Source of the DNA: Phallus indusiatus
Lineage: Eukaryota > Basidiomycota > Agaricomycetes > Phallales > Phallaceae
Length of the DNA stretch: 64,000 bases
NCBI GenBank assembly: GCA_027605045.1
Contig: JAQFWX010000104.1
Span: 1-64,000, forward strand
Reading direction: 5' to 3'
The notes beneath the pieces are model-generated. The model did no database searches. It saw only the letters and a program-made list of their open reading frames with translations, and was not told the origin of the DNA. Positions within the stretch are counted from its first letter, which is position 1. Every line of letters starts with the position of its first letter. Made by a program: the position numbers and the translations under genes. This document shows positions 44,502-57,346 of the stretch, in pieces.

Positions 44502-47500
44502 TTACGGAGGAGGGATTCCAAAACTCCTCTGTGAATTCATGTGGGGTAATGTTATAGCTAACATGTCGTTCCAAGCGCTAGGAGGATGTGTACCGATGTC
44601 ATATGCCATTGAGTAATTGTTGATCGTTTCAACCGGCACTTGGTACGACATATGAGGCAGCGGCATTTGATGATGAAGATAATGTTGCCCGTTCGTATTG
44701 TGATGGCCATTCGTATACGCTGTAGGCGAATCACCAGAATATGCTGAATCTGCATCGGCCATCCCATGCATTTTGTCATTTGGCGGAGTGGATGATTGGT
44801 CTCCGAACGTATATGGAAGGTCGATTTCATTCGATGAAACTCTCATGGTTATATCGTCGTCCTTAACAGAGGATGATGATTCTCTACGCTCTCGCTCAAA
44901 AGCGTATCGGGCCTTCATCTGCAGTCGACGCATGGTGGGCTGTAAAACATTCAGCTCGTGACTCGTAAGGCATATCAGCATAAGCATACAAGTATTTTGA
45001 GAGGTTGAAGTCCGTTCTTCGAGGCTTCAAACATATCGCAAGCCTGGTCGAGATGACTTAGAGCGTCAGGGGCAAAATCGCATTCGGGTACACACGCCAC
45101 CAAGGCTCCCAAAGCAATCTAAAATTAAAGAAGAACCAACCCACGGTTATTCAATTGAAACTATATTCAAAATGACAGTTGCTTACGGCTGCAGTACCCG
45201 TATGGCTCCAAAAGGGCGCCATCCTTTCTATTAGTTGCGGTAACTCGCGCCATAGTCGAATCATATCATGTACAAGTGCACGAGCACTGGATAAAAAAAG
45301 TAAACAATTGTCAGAAGCCCCTTGCCACACGCACTTCCAAATTTAAAAACTATATGAATCACCTTTCATATGCAGTAATAGCGGAATTCCAATGGGCACT
45401 TGTCATGGGGTCTGTTGTTCTGGCGTTTTTTAATATCTCCGGCACCCATCGTTTGTGAATATAAAACACGGCTGCGAGAGTGTAAATCAATTAGGATGAG
45501 CGGGATTGAAAAAAAGATAAGACATGTAAACTGACGTGCGGTGCGCCAGACTGCAGCTATATACCTCTGAAACAGCCTCCCAGGTGGTTCGTTCGGCAAT
45601 GGCTGATGAGCCTGGGGCCACGAAAGCGAAGCAGGTAATGGGTGATCGCGAAGTTTCTTCTCGAGTCGGAGAGTATCTTCATATGTAATATTCCTTTCTG
45701 TGGCAATATCACACACTAGCTGTGTGAACGAGTACTTCCATGGAAAAACTGATGAAACGTTCAGCGTGCGTAAATATCGAAGGTAAAAATACCGACAATC
45801 GCTGTGTTGGTGATCCGGAACCGATACTTCTTTCGGCCTTTCACATTGAACCATTTTCGATACCATCGACGTTGGCCGGCCGAACATGAAACTCTGATAA
45901 ACGTGGGTGATAAGACGAGACTTTAAGATTCGTCACTTACCATCCAAATGTCATTGCTGAGATCATCATGTCAACGTCGGAACATGTAACCCAAAAGGAG
46001 TGACTCAATTACCAGTAAAATTCCCAAAAGGTCTGTTTTAGACTAGCGTGTTCAATGGGATCCGGAACAACCGCAGATAAATCGCGATCTATATATGAAA
46101 GTTTTTGAGTTGAATGCTTCAGCCGGAAAAACTTGTCACCCACGCAAGCCACTCTAAAGATGAAAATTAATACTATAGAATAGATATAGAAACATATGCA
46201 CATACAGCAATGACAGCCTTTGCCAGCACGCCAGTAATGGACCATTGGTATTCGCGTCTATGGGAGGAGTCTGAAATCGTCAGGATCTACCAAGGCGTGC
46301 GTAACCTACAATTGTCGCCCAGGGTAAACCCGGAAATACCAGACCATGAGTAGCTATAGAATAATGTTATAATGATGATCGACTGCATATATTCATGACG
46401 CACAATTGCACGTATTCCGTTAATCCGGGGGCAAACGTCAATAGGAAAGCTGGCCATGGCCGCCCTTGCAAGAGTGAAATATTGATCAACGTCTTTTGTC
46501 ATCGAATCGACGTCGATATGGGTGTCGTATATACTTCCTAACAAGAATATCATAAACAAATAGGCCAATGTTTGTGCGTCTTCGACCAATAGCACCGATG
46601 TCCTTTCACAGCTGGGATAGAAAAGACTGAGCAAAGTTTTCATCGTTAAAGGAACGGGAGATACTAAGGTACTAAACATGTGTTCAGTAAGGGCGTAAGC
46701 GGAAGAAGGAAACTAAAACGCACTTCCAAGAAAAATATCTGTGGTAATTGTCGAGCAGCTCGATGGCACGGTCATAAGGTGGTAAAAACCTCAAAAATAC
46801 GTCCAGATCTGAAGGCAGAGGTTGATCGTGAAAGGGGAATAGCATGCTGTAAGAGATTATTTGTCCTGGGAAATCCACTGGCGGTGGTTTGCGTTTCGCG
46901 GGAAGGGGTGGGGCGGAATCGGGGACGTCGACCGTATCGTTTTCCTGAGAGAATCATGGCTTAAAATAGTTCCGTTGAGAACAAGAGTGAAAACATACTG
47001 CAAGCAAGTGCTACAGCACAAAGGTGGAGTTTGGTGAGCTGTTGAGAGCCTGTATCTGTCTGTATCTGTGAGACGTACCTCCGAGGCAGCCGTGTCACCG
47101 TGATACTGAGTCCCGTCAATGTGAAGAGAACGCATGGCTGCGTCCAATCCTGCTAATTCATCTGTTTCTACCTGTCGTGGGTCGGCTGCTACATTGTCCA
47201 ACGATCTCTGAAGGTTGGGCACTGGGGACGCTGTACGGATTTGCAAGTCTTCGACGAGAAGCGGATGAGGCAGATTTGAGATAGTATGCTGGACTTCAGC
47301 GATAGCCTGTTTAAGTAATTGTTCGCGTTTACTGAGTTTGGCCAAGTCTTCATGTAGAGCTATCGTTGCCGGTTTGAGAGACCTTGATGAAAAGAACGGA
47401 GCGCGTTCGTGTGAATCCTCAACGATGATCACGAAAAATGGTCATACCGGGTTCCCTTTACGATAGCGCTTTGAAGACATGCTGCTTCTGTACCGTTTTT

Positions 47501-47814
47501 CTTACTGTAAAAGAGGACAGAGTGAGCGTCAGCGAGAACATTGGGGAGAATTGGAATTGGCACGTCATACCAAAAGTCGCCTATCGCGGGGTTGAAAAGC
47601 GTTCCAGGAATGAGGGAAGATCAGCGCAAAGAAAGAGGATCACGTACAGGGAAAGGGTCTTGAGCACTGGAGCCTAGAAAACGAATGAATACCACGACTT
47701 TGGGCTCATCACCGGAACAAGCACTGACCTGCGCTTCCGGCATTCAATACACGGGGCTGGGTCAGGTCTTGGTCTTGTCCAGTTCGATTGATCATTACGT
47801 CCTTCGCGCATCAT
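44502..47814 (-). CDS. Zn2Cys6 transcription factor with fungal-specific domain
   Basis: Read from ATG 47814 (MMREGRNDQSNWTR). The zinc cluster is spread over tiny exons: 47814-47729 (CIECRKRR), 47673-47648 (LQCSRPFP), 47580-47571 (10 nt, gives CDFC across both junctions) and 47504-47448 (KKNGTEAACLQSAIVKGT). Together these give CX2CX6CX5CX2CX8C, a canonical Zn2Cys6 DNA-binding cluster. A coiled-coil helix (LHEDLAKLSKREQLLKQAIAEV) follows, then the fungal transcription factor domain with MFGRPTSMVSKMVQCE, and a Gln/His/Pro-rich end to TAA 44502. Intron structure of the middle part is not resolved. Target genes unknown. Confidence 0.82.
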
Positions 47815-48155
47815 GTTAAAAGTAGAAGGATATATGAAGGAAAGTGATAAAGCTAGAGCATGCCAGTTAGTACAAGAGCAACAGCACGGGCATTCACAGA
47901 AGCTGGAATGTAATCTCCCGTCACTTAGCGCTTTAGCGCCCACGTGCGGCCTGGTCATGTCGCCCTTTTTGGTTTTAGTTCAAATCCTGCTGATCCGCAA
48001 AAAATTGTTCACGCTTAAGATCCGCGGAATGTAATTCATATAATTTCGCCACTCAATCGCGTATTTCTTTTTGGCTGTGAATTATTGATATGCAGGTATA
48101 GTTATTTCAAAAAGAAAACATTGGGCAGATGCAGCTCAAATGTGACGTCATTATT
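47815..48155. other. Intergenic, transcription factor promoter side and erg4 3' flank
   Basis: No gene recognised. Minus-strand frame 47815-47958 is open upstream of the chosen ATG, so a longer N-terminus is possible. Confidence 0.35.
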
Positions 48156-50162
48156 TTAGTAGATATAAGGTATAAATCTCCACCTGACAACCTCGCAGTA
48201 TCGTTCCCAGTCTTTGCCATATTTCACTGCACATCTAAAAGAAGACGATTTCAATGATACTATGTTTTAATTTCCGAGGGGAACGGACCTTTCGAAATCT
48301 CTTCCACACCGATGGGTTAACACGGCAAAGAAGAACAGACCGTAAAAGTATGGAATAGGAGATGCGGTTCCGACAACGGCACCCCATGTGATGCTTTGTA
48401 CCCAATCTGCAGAATAATTCTGTATCGAGTGAACGTGAGAAAAAGCGCTCATAGATGTCCGAATTGACATACGGGTTTCCGAGAGTATGCCCACCAGCCG
48501 CTCGTAAGTAGTTTATTGCTGAAAAGTCATTGAAAAAATGTATAATGGAATCAAATGAGAAAACCGCTTACCCATGTTCGGTTTGAATATATGTTGGGTT
48601 ATGAAGGGTTGACCATGGCAATTGAGGGAAAGTCCAACGCGGTCGGTATGTTCCTTGCTGCATCATCTTGAAATGGCTCTTTTGAGCCATCGATGTATCG
48701 AAACTGCATGGAAAAGTGCCATCAGGTACAAGGTCCTAGCGAATGACAAACGACCCTTACATTGTATATGCCGTTAGAAGGGTTACATACAACACGACAT
48801 ACCCGACGGTTGAAAATCTATACATATCGGGATGATGCGTGGCCATAAAGACCACGGAATAGCAGTACGTCTGATATAGCCGTCAAATTAAGCACCGACA
48901 ATTCAAACATAACATACGAAGGGAACACCTTCGATCGGAGTCAATACCTCATTAAGACAGCAGATTAGATCTTACCGGCAAAGTTCCAAAAGATAACCAA
49001 CCAACCCCATCTTGAATAATAATGAGATATTAAGCTAAATTAATGACCAACTCAACGCCTCACTTTTCATAAAACATATCCCAGGTCTGAGGAATACATT
49101 CTTCACCTTTGGCACTGTTTATAATTTAATTTGACGTTGATTGTCTCCGATAATTATTGAACTCACCAAGCATTCAAGTAAAGCCAGGTGGCAAGAATCA
49201 TGAAAGCCATATTCTGAAGAGTTTCAACGATCATCTCAAATTAAATTCACTCGGAAACTTACGGGTGAGATGTAACCATATAAGTCATATTGCTTCAATC
49301 CTCCGGATAAAGAAATAAGGAAAAGAAGCATCCATGGAATTCTAACTTCGAGCCACATTTTGAGATCGACAGTTCCCAGGCGAGGATTCAAAATAGCTCC
49401 CATGAACACATCATAAAGGAAGTTCCCGGACATTCTGATCTGCAACCCCATGGCAATGGTGAAAAAGTAGGCACCAAATGCGACGGCAAAACCCCATATC
49501 ATTGCCACCGTCATGAGTTCACCAAAATGGTCAATAATTTCGGTGAGACGGAAGGTGCCAGTATAATGCAATGCTAGGGCAGTCGCAATAGTGGTGTAAA
49601 CGCACCAGAGCGCGTTACAATTATACATCAATGTTTTATAGTTTAGGGAAGGGACCGGAAGTCCCTCTTGCTGGTATCCGGGCATGATGAAAGCAACGAG
49701 AAGTTCGAACGCTACAAAAGCGGAATACATTTTGAAGGCATATGCAGTGGGGTATGCATCCTAATTGTGAACGTCGTATTATTATATAAAAATGTTTATA
49801 TAAAGAACCGAACGTTTACCTTGACGGCATGACCCCACATTCTCTTTAAAAAGGGACTAATGTCGTCCAGCGAAGATGGCGTGACCAGTCGGCCGTCGTA
49901 AAATGTAAGGCAGGCCCATAGATAGTACATCAATACGGGAAACCCCACCATCATAGCCAAAACACCCCATGGACCACCAAACTCGTAGCTTAAGAGCATA
50001 TTGAATAATGTCTCTTCTCAAGAAAAAAGGGGGTAGCTACCTCAAGTGCTGGTCCAGTTTTTGGTCAGTTAAACGACCCTTTTCGGTGATGTTATTTTTT
50101 GCTGCGTTTAAGGCAGACTTTTCCTCAGTTTTGGAGGAACGTACCGAACCATTTGCGACCAT
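48156..50162 (-). CDS. ERG4: Delta(24(28))-sterol reductase
   Basis: Read from ATG 50162 (MVANGSVRSSKTEEKSAL) to TAA 48156, many short introns. Erg4/Erg24 family membrane protein with about eight to nine hydrophobic segments: YEFGGPWGVLAMMVGFPVLM, NALWCVYTTIATALALHY, then [70 protein letters not shown] and, at the end, RYCEVVRWRFIPYIY. It catalyses the last step of ergosterol synthesis, NADPH-dependent reduction of the C-24(28) bond, in the ER. The charged N-terminus is spliced to SYEFGG by an intron after position 50042. Divergent with MOZART1. Confidence 0.92.
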
Positions 50163-50266
50163 GGTGAAGGTACTGGGAAGAAAGGTGAACAGCAAAAAAT
50201 CGGAAGTTTGTCACGCGTTTCGGGTCTGAATTAAGGGCGTCTAAAATAGGCTTGGTTCGCCTTTTC
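50163..50266. promoter_or_regulatory. Divergent promoter, erg4 / mozart1
   Basis: 104 bp between start codons; no motif assigned. Confidence 0.4.
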
Positions 50267-50598
50267 ATGCAATCCTCCAAAGAAAGTCAAAAAATAAGTG
50301 AAGCCCAACAAGTTTTAGATGGCAAGTGCTATACTCGTTTCTTTTATGAGATATAGAGCTCATATCACGAATAGATCTATATGACTTGTCTCAATTGTTG
50401 AACACACAATTAGACCGCGAAACCCTTGCAACATGTGTAAATCTGATTGAACATGGCGTGAATCCCGAAGCTTTGGCTGTAAGCTTTAAATTACAAGTGT
50501 TTCTGGACATCGTGATTGAGAAATATCAGACCGTGATACAGGAACTTCGCCGCGAAAACGCGGTAGCGACGCGTTCTGGTCGAGATGGAAAGAACTAA
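50267..50598 (+). CDS. MZT1: MOZART1, mitotic-spindle organizing protein 1
   Basis: Three exons: 50267-50321, 50357-50478, 50530-50598. The product of about 81 aa reads [48 protein letters not shown] joined to [10 protein letters not shown] (split here for length), matching the compact helical MOZART1 fold, with the DRETL, [13 protein letters not shown] and VIxELRRE motifs. MOZART1 binds the gamma-tubulin complex component GCP3 and is needed to recruit microtubule nucleators to spindle poles. The first intron is 35 nt with a GC donor, both unusual; it is required to read ELISRID in frame. Confidence 0.88.
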
Positions 50599-50978
50599 CG
50601 ATACGCGACTATGACTCTACCCTCGGCTTATATGTGAGAATTACAATTTATTCTGTTCTTGGGAGATGCTTTGGACATTGTTACCTGTAAAGACCAATTG
50701 AATCTGTACTATTTTTGTTTCATAGATGCTCGGAGAATCTTGTAAAGTCTCAGATGGGATTAGCTTCATATACTTATCAGACATGAATTTCTCAGTAGTA
50801 TAAAATGGTCTCAGCTTCTCACTAAGGCTATAATTATGCATCGTTGGGAATGGGTTGGCAGATTGACTAGTAGTCCGAATTTACCGAGATACTTCCGAGA
50901 CCTAACGTGACGGCAAGTGACCGCTGAGATTGGATTTTCCGAAAAGCCACAACTCAACCTGTATCACCAACTTTAAAT
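50599..50978. other. Intergenic, mozart1 3' flank and hsh155 promoter
   Basis: 380 bp, no gene supported. Confidence 0.4.
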
Positions 50979-53900
50979 ATGTCTTCTGAACCTCGTCTTG
51001 TTGATTCCTTCAGCGCACCGAAGGAGGTTCTGGAAGAATTTGCAAATCTTGCTGAAGAGGAAGATATTGATCCGTTTGCCGAAACAGCTTCAAAGCGTCA
51101 GATAGCCTCCCGCCAGTCTGACTATCACAGTCGACGTTTCAACCGTCAGGCCGTCGAAAGCGCAGATGCTTTCCAAGAAGACAATTCCGAAGGGGGTGGC
51201 TACAAAGAAGCCATGCGTTTGAACCAGATTGAAAGAGAAGAAATCCGAGTTCGTCGTGCGATTGAAGAAAAGAACGGAAGCAGCGGGAAGAGGACCAGGA
51301 ACGAATGGAGTTGGATAAGACTCCTCCTCGAGAAGAGTTCGAAGCTGCTGCTAAAGAGCTGACTGAGCTCTCCGCTGGTACCAAGCGAAAACGCCGATGG
51401 GACGTCGTAGAACCTGACGAAACCAAACCAGAAGTGGACAAGGTCGAAACCTCCCAAACTGAAACCGCAGCACCTAGAAAACGGCGTTCACGTTGGGACG
51501 CACCGCCTTCAGAACCAACTGCAGATGGTGCTGTTGACATACCATCCAAACGTTCGAGGTGGGATCAAGCTCCTGCTCCGGAAGATGATGCACCAGTGCC
51601 AATGCAGCCTATTTACATGAACGCCCCTGGTCTTGTAGAAGACAAACACAATCGTTTTCTCACCGACGAAGAATTGGATGCCCTTCTTCCACCCACTGGC
51701 TACGTTATCGTTACACCACCGGCTGGATATGCAACAGTTCAAGCTCCTAATCGCAAGCTGTTAGCCACCCCTACCCCAGTTTTCACCGGTTTCCATATGC
51801 AAGAAGATTCAGATGCTTCTGCTATGGCTGCCGCAGCTGGACTTGCACCTGAGCTGCCTACCGAAATTCCTGGCGTCGGCAGTCTTTCGTTCTTCAAACC
51901 AGAAGATGCACAGTATTTTGCCAAGATTCTCAAGGAAGAAGACGAAACAGAGCTTTCTGTAGACGAGATGAAGGAACGCAAGATAATGCGATTACTTCTC
52001 AAGATCAAAAACGGCACACCACCCGTGCGTAAGACCGCTCTTCGTCAAATTACCGACAAAGCACGGGAATTTGGTGCTGGTCCGCTTTTCGACAAGATTT
52101 TGCCTTTGCTCATGGAACGCACCCTCGAAGATCAAGAACGTCATTTACTCGTCAAGGTTATCGATCGAGTCCTTTACAAATTAGACGATTTAGTCCGACC
52201 CTACGTTCATAAGATCCTTGTCGTTATTGAGCCTTTGTTGATTGACGAGGACTACTACGCTCGTGTAGAAGGTCGAGAAATCATTTCTAACTTGTCCAAG
52301 GCCGCTGGATTAGCTCACATGATTTCTACTATGCGACCGGATATCGATCATGCCGATGAATACGTCCGTAACACGACAGCTCGTGCATTCTCCGTAGTCG
52401 CCTCGGCGTTGGGAATTCCATCCTCCTCCCATTCTTGAAAGCCGTTTGTCGTTCCAAGAAGTCATGGCAAGCTCGTCACACGGGTATCCGTATCGTTCAG
52501 CAAATTGCCATTATGATGGGTTGTGCTGTTCTTCCTCATCTACGTAATCTCGTGGACGCTATCGCACACGGTCTACAAGATGAACAACAGAAGGTCCGAA
52601 CGATGACCGCTCTAGGGTTAGCTGCTCTAGCTGAAGCTTCAGCTCCTTACGGTATCGAATCTTTCGATGGTGTACTTAAACCACTCTGGAACGGTGTTCG
52701 AGTACATCGAGGAAAAGGTTTGGCTGCCTTTTTGAAAGCCATTGGGTTCATCATTCCTCTCATGGATCCCGAATACGCCAATTATTATACTAAAGGTGTT
52801 AACCCAATTCTCATTCGTGAATTCGGGACGTCTGATGAGGAGATGAAGAAAATTGTCCTAAAGGTTGTCAAACAATGCGCTGCTACGGAAGGTGTAACCG
52901 CCGAATACATCAAGGCTGAAATTCTCCCTGATTTCTTCAAATCGTTTTGGGTTAGGCGGATGGCGCTAGACCGACGTAATTATCGTCAGGTGGTGGATAC
53001 AACCGTGGAATTAGCTCAAAAAGCTGGTGTTTCTGTCATAGTTGGTAAAATTGCTGATGGTTTGAAGGTATGCCTCTTGTCTACTTTATGCCTCTGATAT
53101 CTCTAACATCTTTTCATAGGATGACGCGGAGCCTTATCGTAAGATGGTCATGGAGACTATCACGAAGGTCATCGCGACTCTGGGAGCTGCCGACATCGAC
53201 GAAGGTCTTGAAGTTCGTCTAGTGGACGGCATCATCTACTCGTTCCAAGAACAGACAACTGAAGATCAAGTCATGTTGGATGGTTTCGGAACAGTCGTCA
53301 ATGCTTTGGGCATCCGAGTCAGACCTTACTTGACTCAGATTGTATCGACAGTTCTATGGCGGTTGAACAACAAGAGTGCCAAAGTCCGGCAGCAGGCCGC
53401 TGACTTGACGACCCGTTTAGCTGTCGTCATCAAGCAGTGCGGTGAAGATGGTCTACTAAGCAAGTTGGGTGTCGTTCTATTCGAACAGCTCGGAGAAGAA
53501 TATCCAGATACACTTGGAAGGTCCGTGACTACCATATTTTGTCTAATAAACAAACTAACATCAATTTTTAGTATCATTGCGGCTTTGGGTGCCATCGCCA
53601 ATGTTGTTGGTATGACACAAATGCAACCTCCTGTCAAAGATCTATGTGAGTACCTATTACATGTCTATTGGAGCTTCCATTGCTAACACCTAATTTGATA
53701 GTGCCGCGTATGACACCTATCCTTCGTAACCGACACGAGAAAGTACAAGAAGCTTCAATCAACTTGATCGGTCGTATAGCCGATCGTGGAGCTGAATTCG
53801 TACCGGCACGTGAATGGATGCGTATCTGTTTCGAATTACTAGATCTGCTCAAAGCCCACAAGAAAGGTATCCGCCGAGCTGCCGTCAATTCGTTTGGATA

Positions 53901-54573
53901 CATCGCCAAGACGCTAGGTCCTCAAGACGTCCTTTCAGTACTGTTAACCAACCTCCGAGTTCAAGAACGTCAGAGTCGTGTATGCAGTACTGTCGCCATC
54001 GCCATCGTTGCAGAAACTTGCGGTCCTTTCACTTGCATTCCTGCCATCTTAGCTGAATATCGTACGGCAGAGCTAAATGTCCGAACGGGATGTTTGAAAG
54101 CCCTATCATTCATATTCGAATATGTTGGACCCCAATCGGCATATTATTGTGATTCGGTTGTTACGATGCTGGAAGATGCATTGACGGATCGTGATCTCGT
54201 CCATCGTCAAACAGCAAGCACGATCGTCAAACATCTTGCATTAGGTGTTGCAGGGCTGGGTTGTGAAGATTCCATGCTGCACCTGATGAATCTCGTTTGG
54301 CCAAATTGCTTCGAAACCTCTCCTCATGTCATTGGTGCTGTTATGGAAGCGATTGAGGCCATGCGTGTTACCCTCGGTCCAGGAATTTTGCTCAGCTACA
54401 CTTTGCAGGGCCTGTTCCATCCTGCTCGTAAAGTACGAGAAGTCTATTGGAGGGTTTACAATTCACTGTATCTGGGTGCTGCTGATGCACTTGTTCCGTT
54501 CTATCCCGATTTTGGTGAACTCAGCGAAGGGCCAAACGTCTATGACCGACATCCATTACAGATGTTTATTTAA
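50979..54573 (+). CDS. HSH155: Splicing factor 3b subunit 1 (SF3B1 / Hsh155)
   Basis: Exons 50979-53067 (with two frame breaks), 53120-53520, 53572-53645, 53702-54573. The N-terminal part has [12 protein letters not shown] and repeated R-W-D ([16 protein letters not shown]) U2AF-ligand-like motifs, [12 protein letters not shown], and then the HEAT-repeat array: [73 protein letters not shown], and the end [23 protein letters not shown] (split). It recognises the intron branch point within U2 snRNP. Frame breaks lie in the AAAA run 51268-51271 (expect [11 protein letters not shown]) and near CC 52422-52423 (expect PSLLPFLKA). Each is mended by one extra base; an essential protein would not tolerate them. 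Confidence 0.93.
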
Positions 54574-55058
54574 CAAAATCTTTGGGGAATAAAAGGGAGT
54601 TTTATGATAGCCGGTGCTGATACATAATATTCTAACCAATGTATTTCTATACGAGATAAAATCTTATCTTCATGTTTTCCAAATGTGGAAGTGTCCGACA
54701 TGATAGCATGATATATATTCAAAGTGCCGAATACACTCCTGCATGTGACAGATGAACACTCTAACTAGGTTATACAAGGGAAGTAGGTTACAGTTAAAGG
54801 AAATAAAACGAGGCTATTAATATCCGTGGCGTATAACAGAAATCAAGGAATAAGAACACAAGTAAAGATCCAGCTCCTAACGAGACAGACTTTCGGGGGG
54901 GTCGGTATGTATACAAAAGTGGACAGTCAGAACTAAGCAAAGTACCAAATATCTCATTCAGAATGGAACAAACGACGAATGCGAATAGATGGAAACAAAC
55001 AAAAAAGGAAATAAATAAAAACAAAGAAAAAAATGAGAAGCCCAGCTTCTTATTGTTG
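54574..55058. other. Convergent 3' flanks of hsh155 and the forkhead gene
   Basis: No gene supported. Confidence 0.4.
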
Positions 55059-57173
55059 TCAAAACTCGTCGTAGGTGAATCGCCAATCACTTTTACCTGG
55101 AACACTGGGACTCTCATATAATAGCTTTCTTCCTTCTTTTCCAAATATGCCACCAGGACTTTCCCCAAGTTCACGCGAATTGCGCGCAATCGCTAGTTCA
55201 TCTGCTAAGAGGGTTTCGGGATCATATGGATCGTAATGTTTGGATGGAGAACGGAAGGGACGGGGGAAAATAAGTCGTTGCGGGGTCGCAAAAGGAGTGG
55301 TGTTGCTCCCTCCAGGTGGCGGTGTGCTAGGTTGCAGTACGGCCTTCCATTCCGGCTCTAGACTGTTCTTGTAATGAGCTAGACTCAATGAGGGACTCAT
55401 TTGAATTCCTTTGTAGGATATAGGTGTCCTTGAGGGAGATATAGGTCTAAATGGGGGTGTCCTGCATCGAGACGGAGAATCAGGTCTAGGTGAGAGGAAT
55501 GGTTCGGAAGATAATGAAATCGATGAGGGATGATGCCGTAGTAAGTTAGATGATAAATCTTGGAAATTTAATATCTTGGCAGGCTTATCGTGGTTGGTTA
55601 CGTTAGGTGAATTCTAGAATGTAAGGTACTCATAGTCAGCCAAGTGAGGAAATCACGTGGGAGACAAATCTTAATACCTGTAATTCAAAACCGGCTTCTA
55701 GTTTGGCGAAGATATTCGTGGGGGCACATTGGAACTTCCTCTGAGGGTCCAATGAATTCCTTGAGGCCGGTGAAGTACTGTCGCATGTATCAGAAAGTAA
55801 GCTGTCTGAAGGGTATGTACTTTGGGAGGCAGAAAGAGGGGGTGGTGATGAGGAGAGCGGTGGCGAAGATTTTCGAACTACGGGTTCAGGTGAGGATTGA
55901 GAGCGTATTCGCGAATTCATTCGTCCTGTGAGGGTAGTTTCTATATTGGAATTTGACCGATTATGCATTCCCCGACCGGTGTTTTTTGCCTTTTGGCTTC
56001 GATGAGAACCATCCTCCTCGCGACCTCGTTTCTTGCTACTAGAATTCATCCCTGGACCTGCGCCCTTGGCACCCTTCCTTACGAAGTTCCCGCCAGCGAA
56101 ACAGTCTTCAAACCCAGGTCTAATCCTCCAAAATCCACCTTTGAGACGCGTTTTTCCTTTGCATTTGACCTTCTTCGCAGCCGTCCCGTCTTGATCGTAG
56201 ACACGCTCGAAAGCTTCATTAACACTTAGGCTATGTCGGATTGAGCTCATCCAGGCCTGGTCACGCCGGTCGAAATAAGGATATACGGTAGAAATGAACG
56301 TGTAGATGTCATTGAGAGGCAAAGCACCCGCGAAAGATGCGGTAATAGCTTGTCCAATTAGTGCTGCAAGGGACCAAACTGGTCTCTCCTCAAAATAAGG
56401 GCCCGGTGGAAGACTATACGGAACCTCAATCGTGGAGGTGGATGTACTTGAGGATGGTCCGGCGCGGGCGTTCAGCATATTTTGACGTTTTGGCCTTGGA
56501 GACGGTGAGTGGGAAAAGGCGGAAAGGGTCGGATGGATAGGAGATGATTCTCGAGGAGTCTGGACGGGTGACGATGAAGGGGGTGAAGATGACAAGACAC
56601 GCGTAGATTCACTACTTTGTTGTAAACTTGACCAACGGTTGACAAGAACCTTGTTCTCTTATTGAGTACGGGGAAGAAAAAATAATCAAAAAAGAAATGT
56701 GAAGTTACTTTACGAAGCGAGGTATCCGAGTCGGAATCTTCGGATTCCGTCTGACTCTGGGTTGCCTGACGGGACTGCATAAAAGCATCGAGAGAACGCT
56801 TGCCCTTTGAGACCGATGACATAGTGACTGCGGGGCGCGCGGTGGATTCAGTAGGGGCGGGCGTGGTAGTGCGACTCAAGCTCTTTCCGGCGCGACCAGC
56901 AATGGCCGACGCGCCTTGGGAAGAAATGGTCGACGGTGGCCGTCGTAAGAGCGCCGATGTCTGACCGCGATAAACGGGGTAAGACGGGGGAAGATTGAGG
57001 GGAAAAGGCAGTGAACTCTCGGGATAATTGCTGAACGGCGATGGAGCAGCGAGAATAGACAGCTCGGAAGTACTGCCAGCAACGAGCGCAACCAATGCCT
57101 TGGACGGTAGATGCTGTGCGTGCTGCGAAGAACGATCAGCGGCAGACTCGGAGATGTCAAGACCGTCCGACAT
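55059..57173 (-). CDS. Forkhead transcription factor
   Basis: Exons 57173-56709, 56655-55678, 55613-55059. The start at 57173 (MSDGLDISESAADRS) is the first ATG in frame; codons upstream are open but lack one. The forkhead domain lies centrally: RPVWSLAALIGQAITASF, LPLNDIYTFISTVYPYFDRRD, QAWMSSIRHSLSVNEAFERV and a wing with GGFWRIRPGFEDCF. Ser-Pro-rich flanks (SPSPRPKRQ, SSPEPVV, SPSRTPISY) suggest regulation by proline-directed kinases, as for cell-cycle forkheads. Which forkhead subfamily it belongs to is not clear. Confidence 0.9.
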
Positions 57174-57346
57174 GACAAGTAAATCGTCAGGAAAAGTCGG
57201 CCGGCTCGACAAATAAGGCGGGGAGGAGAGGAAGGGAAAAAAAGGCCAAGGGCCTGTGACAGCGATAGAGCGTGTCTGTGACGGAAAGAGCGTGTCGAGC
57301 GTGTGACGATTGATGTGACGTGTTGTCACCGGGCCCCAGAGCGAAA
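57174..57346. promoter_or_regulatory. Divergent promoter, forkhead / coiled-coil gene
   Basis: 173 bp between start codons, GC-rich compared with its surroundings. Confidence 0.4.
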
